From contig JAFTCJ010000007.1 in the NCBI GenBank assembly GCA_017454765.1, positions 82,391-146,390 of the forward strand: a stretch of DNA of 64,000 bases. The letters are read 5' to 3'. The translations under genes and the position numbers were made by a program. Of the stretch, positions 61,157 through 64,000 are shown in pieces; positions within the stretch are counted from its first letter, which is position 1; each line of letters starts with the position of its first letter. Under the pieces are notes generated by a model. It did no database searches, was not told the origin of the DNA, and worked only from the letters and a program-made list of their open reading frames with translations. The DNA is from Erysipelotrichaceae bacterium (GTDB lineage: Bacteria > Bacillota_I > Bacilli_A > Erysipelotrichales > Erysipelotrichaceae).

Positions 61157-63067
61157 ATGGAAAAAGTAAGAATTCAGGATGATCTGTACCATCATGTGAA
61201 CAACGAGAAGCTGGAAGAGCTTGTCATTCCCGATGACAAGTTCATGGCCGGCGGCTTTGCCCAGCTGATGGAGGATGTGGAGAACATCATGAGGGCCGAT
61301 TTTGCGGCTTTTGAAAAAGGGGAAAAAGAGATACCGGAAGATCTGCCGGCAGTGAAGGAAGCCGTCGAACTCTACCGCAAAGTTTTAAATGCTTCTGCAA
61401 GAAATGAGGAAGGTATCGCTCCGGCATTGAAGTATCTGGACAAGGTCCAATGCATTCATGACCTGAAGCAGTTCAATGAAACTTCTGCTTCCCTGATGCT
61501 GGAAGCAGGAATGCCGATGCCGCTTCGCTGTGAGATCCAGCCGGATATGAAGAATGCGGATTTCAACGCTTTTTATATCAAGGGACCTTCCATGATCCTG
61601 CCGGATACCACTTACTATGAGGAAGACAACGAGGCCGGCAAGATGCTGCTGGGCGTTTTCGCGCAGATGGCCGGTGAACTGCTGAAACTCACACCGTTAA
61701 GCGAACAGCAGCAGAAACAGTATGTGGATGATACGCTGGCTTTTGACCGCAATGTCAGCAAGGTCTCCAAGAGCATGCTGGAATGGGCCGACTATGTCAA
61801 AGACTACAATCCGATGCCTCTTTCTCAGGTGAAGGAGTACATGTCACCTTTTGATTTTGAAGGTTTCCTGAAACAGCTTTACGGCGATCGTGTTCCCGAG
61901 AAGATTATCGTCTCCGATCCCAAGGCAGCCGAGAACTTCAGATCTTATTTCAATGAAGAGAATTTCGATCAGTATCTGCACTGGGCTTATGTCAATCTGC
62001 TGGTAAAGGATGCCGCTTTCCTTTCCGAAGACATTCATACACTGGGTTCGACATATTCGCGTGCGCTGTTTGGCATCGCCAAGGATCCGATCCTGGAGAA
62101 ACAGGCTTATCAGCTGGCAAGCGAGACATTCTCTGAGCCGGTCGGTATCTATTACGGACGCACTTATTTCGGTGAAGAAGCCAAGGCCGATGTCGTTGCC
62201 ATGGTCAAAGAGATCATCAATACCTACAAGGAGCGTATTGCCAACAACGAATTCCTGGCTGCAGCGACCAAGGAAAAAGCGATCCTGAAGCTGGATCTGA
62301 TGAAGATCAAGATGGGTTATCCCGATGAGGCGGAAGAGCTTTACGGTCTGCTGAAAGTTGAAGAAGATGAATCTCTGCTGGATACGATGACAAAGCTCAC
62401 AAAGATCAGGACGCTCTATCAGCTTGATAAGCTCAACAAGCCCGTCAACCGCAACGAATGGCTGATGCCGGGCCATATGGTCAATGCCTGCTACAACCCG
62501 TTTGCCGGCGATATCACTTTCCCGGCAGGTATCCTGCAGGCACCGTTCTATTCCCTGAAACAGACGCTCTCGGAGAATCTTGGCGGTATCGGTGCGGTCA
62601 TCGCTCACGAGATCAGCCATGCCTTTGACAACAACGGCGCTCAGTTCGATGAAAAGGGCAATATCAACAACTGGTGGACTCAAGCCGACTACGAGGCATT
62701 CAGAAAGAAGACCCAGGAAATGATCGAGATCTATGACGGCATGGATTTCTACGGCGGCAGAGTCAACGGTGAGCTCATCGTTTCCGAAAATATCGCCGAT
62801 AACGGCGGTGTGGCCGTCACGCTTCACATCATGGGCAAGAGAGACGATGTCAGTTATGAAGAATACTTCAGAAACTGGGCAAGGATCTGGTGCCTCAAAG
62901 CTACGGAACAGTATATGCAGATGGCTCTGGTCAATGACGTCCATGCACCGGATGAACTGCGTGCCAATATCCAGCCGCGTTTCTTCCAGGAATGGTATGA
63001 TACCTTCGGTGTCACGGAAAACGACGGCATGTATATGGCTCCGGAAAAGAGAGTCGTCATCTGGTAA
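61157..63067 (+). CDS. pepO: M13 family zinc endopeptidase (PepO-like)
   Basis: A 636-residue neprilysin-type peptidase. Zinc motif HEISH has ligands His484 and His488 with catalytic Glu485; the third ligand is Glu544 in ENIADNGG. NACYNPFAGDITFPAGILQ is the substrate-binding stretch, and the protein ends in VVIW as bacterial PepO proteins do. No signal peptide is present, so it is cytosolic and degrades oligopeptides up to about 30 residues. AGAGAGG suits ATG 61157 better than ATG 61151. Confidence 0.94.
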   Translation: MEKVRIQDDLYHHVNNEKLEELVIPDDKFMAGGFAQLMEDVENIMRADFAAFEKGEKEIPEDLPAVKEAVELYRKVLNASARNEEGIAPALKYLDKVQCIHDLKQFNETSASLMLEAGMPMPLRCEIQPDMKNADFNAFYIKGPSMILPDTTYYEEDNEAGKMLLGVFAQMAGELLKLTPLSEQQQKQYVDDTLAFDRNVSKVSKSMLEWADYVKDYNPMPLSQVKEYMSPFDFEGFLKQLYGDRVPEKIIVSDPKAAENFRSYFNEENFDQYLHWAYVNLLVKDAAFLSEDIHTLGSTYSRALFGIAKDPILEKQAYQLASETFSEPVGIYYGRTYFGEEAKADVVAMVKEIINTYKERIANNEFLAAATKEKAILKLDLMKIKMGYPDEAEELYGLLKVEEDESLLDTMTKLTKIRTLYQLDKLNKPVNRNEWLMPGHMVNACYNPFAGDITFPAGILQAPFYSLKQTLSENLGGIGAVIAHEISHAFDNNGAQFDEKGNINNWWTQADYEAFRKKTQEMIEIYDGMDFYGGRVNGELIVSENIADNGGVAVTLHIMGKRDDVSYEEYFRNWARIWCLKATEQYMQMALVNDVHAPDELRANIQPRFFQEWYDTFGVTENDGMYMAPEKRVVIW

Positions 63068-63069
63068 GC

Positions 63070-63840
63070 ATGATCACCGACAGTTTTGATGCTTCGGGGA
63101 AAGAACTCATCAGTGCCTTAGACGGTGTCAGCAGGAAAGCTCTGGAAGCAGCCAAGAAATATCAGATCCGCAGCTTCATCATCACTTTTTCAAAGAAGCT
63201 GATCGATCATCTGTGTGAAACGGGACAGATTGAACTGCTTGATGAGGACCTGTATTTCGGATCCGCTGCCGGCAAGAATCCGGTCTATCGGATTCCGGAC
63301 ACAGAGACCGGCGTCTTCCTTTCCGGTATCGGAGCGATGATGTCGGCAGCTATGATCGAAGAATTATCGGCAGCCTTTCAATGCCGGAACTATATCTTCT
63401 ACGGTTCCTGCGGAGTCCTTACGGAGATCCCGGAAGGAAAGCTGATCATCCCGATCGAAGCGTACCGCGATGAGGGCGTGAGCTATCATTATGCGCAGGC
63501 TTCCGATTATATCCGGATGAAAAATGCACCTGTGCTGGAGAAGATCTTTGATCAAGCCGGTGTCGGTTATGTCACCGGGAAGACCTGGACGACAGATGCT
63601 TTCTACAGGGAGACGGAAAGAAACAGAGACAGAAGAAGCGAAGAAGGCTGTATCTGTGTGGAGATGGAGTGTTCCGCTGTACAGGCTGTGTGCGATTTCA
63701 GGGGACTGGAACTGTATCACTTCCTGTACGGTGCCGATTCCCTCAAAGGCAGCTGGCAGAGAAGGATACTGGGAGATCCGGAGATGGATTCCCGGATCGC
63801 TTACTTCAGCCTGGCGAAAATGATCGCCGAACATATTTAA
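63070..63840 (+). CDS. Nucleoside phosphorylase (uridine phosphorylase-like)
   Basis: A 256-residue PNP/UDP-family phosphorylase. GIGAMMSAAMIEEL and YGSCGVL form the phosphate and base pocket, and EMECSAVQAVC carries the conserved ribose-binding Glu-Met-Glu. It cleaves a nucleoside with phosphate; uridine or purine cannot be decided. It begins two bases after the M13 peptidase stop, so it is co-transcribed. The IS end lies 25 bases downstream. Confidence 0.87.
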   Translation: MITDSFDASGKELISALDGVSRKALEAAKKYQIRSFIITFSKKLIDHLCETGQIELLDEDLYFGSAAGKNPVYRIPDTETGVFLSGIGAMMSAAMIEELSAAFQCRNYIFYGSCGVLTEIPEGKLIIPIEAYRDEGVSYHYAQASDYIRMKNAPVLEKIFDQAGVGYVTGKTWTTDAFYRETERNRDRRSEEGCICVEMECSAVQAVCDFRGLELYHFLYGADSLKGSWQRRILGDPEMDSRIAYFSLAKMIAEHI

Positions 63841-63865
63841 AAACAACCGGTCTGCTTAACTGATA

Positions 63866-64000
63866 TGTACCCCCTAAACTGGACAATCCGGTAAAGGGGG
63901 TTTTTAAATGAAGTATGACTGGGAATTCAAACTGAAATGTGTGGAAGAGTATATTACAGGCAGATGGGTTCAGAAGCCTAAACAGACAGACTGCAGTGAA
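63866..64000 (+). mobile_element. Left end of an IS3-family-like insertion sequence
   Basis: TGTACCCCCTAAACTGGACA at 63866 resembles the terminal repeats of IS3/IS150-like elements, which start with TG. ACCCCC and GGGGGT around 63870-63901 can pair and may stop readthrough into the transposase. The element runs out of the window; the other end and the target repeat cannot be seen. Confidence 0.65.
63908..64000 (+). CDS. IS3-type transposase OrfA, N-terminal fragment
   Basis: The first 31 residues of a transposase (MKYDWEFKLKCVEEYITG) with the start of the basic helix-turn-helix typical of IS3/IS150 OrfA. The frame is open to the window end. No clear ribosome site precedes the ATG other than AGGGGG at 63895. 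Confidence 0.65.
   Translation, partial: MKYDWEFKLKCVEEYITGRWVQKPKQTDCSE

Noticed and set aside
61844..62944. 366-codon open frame opposite the M13 peptidase gene
   Set aside because: Antisense shadow; the plus-strand frame holds the zinc motifs.
1..64000. CRISPR array, prophage or rRNA operon
   Set aside because: No regularly spaced direct repeats, phage structural genes or rRNA sequence were seen; only one tRNA and one IS end are present.

Overview
The window reads as chromosome from a low-to-moderate GC Bacillota, most likely an Erysipelotrichia-type gut bacterium. The reasons are the Firmicutes order ybaK-ispD-rnmV-ksgA-ispE-prs, an LtaS-type enzyme, lipoproteins with type II signal peptides, Bacillota-type ribosome binding sites and sigma-A promoters, and many small peptidases and carbohydrate enzymes. 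This assignment is an inference from gene content. Coding density is very high: no stretch longer than 300 bases lacks a gene, and the longest gap is 19864-20152. Most gaps hold an intrinsic terminator and/or a promoter.

Layout. 1-12135: mixed housekeeping genes (pepD, an M24 peptidase with a PfkB-like protein lacking its catalytic Asp, hydrolases, a HAD phosphatase, YfcE, MGMT-like) plus a large WYL-helicase-nuclease gene that looks foreign. 12166-18274: GH1 glycosidase, alpha/beta hydrolase, ADP-ribosylglycohydrolase-like protein, purine nucleoside phosphorylase and two adjacent nucleoside deoxyribosyltransferases. 20012-25914: a nucleoside import operon (BMP lipoprotein, ATPase, two permeases, nucleoside hydrolase). 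A nucleoside phosphorylase at 63070 adds to the salvage theme. 26106-31210: FGGY kinase, M50-like, M42 and M20 peptidases.

31349-41642 is the most unusual region. It is an expanded relative of the Escherichia coli yhfSTUVWXYZ operon, whose physiological role is not settled to my knowledge. It holds a PRD protein (YhfY-like), the YhfT transporter, YhfU, Php, YhfX, YhfS and YhfW. Added to these are an amidase-signature protein, a second Php and a second YhfS with an extra N-terminal domain. A perfect intrinsic terminator sits between yhfU and php.

41815-50142: a VanZ-VOC fusion, a TrpF-like/PfkB pair, then a tightly overlapping housekeeping operon ending in a PRPP synthase that carries what looks like a degenerate GlmU domain. 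50228-63840: Rpn nuclease, membrane CHAP protein, rhomboid, VanX-like lipoprotein, GH29 fucosidase, tRNA-Pro, methyltransferase, ketopantoate reductase-like protein, LTA synthase and M13 peptidase. The left end of an IS3-type element enters at 63866.

A second theme is leaderless transcription. Six genes (starts at 4594, 8593, 27620, 44512, 44546, 52101) have a -10 element exactly six bases before the ATG and no ribosome binding site. Four of the six have an extended TGn -10.
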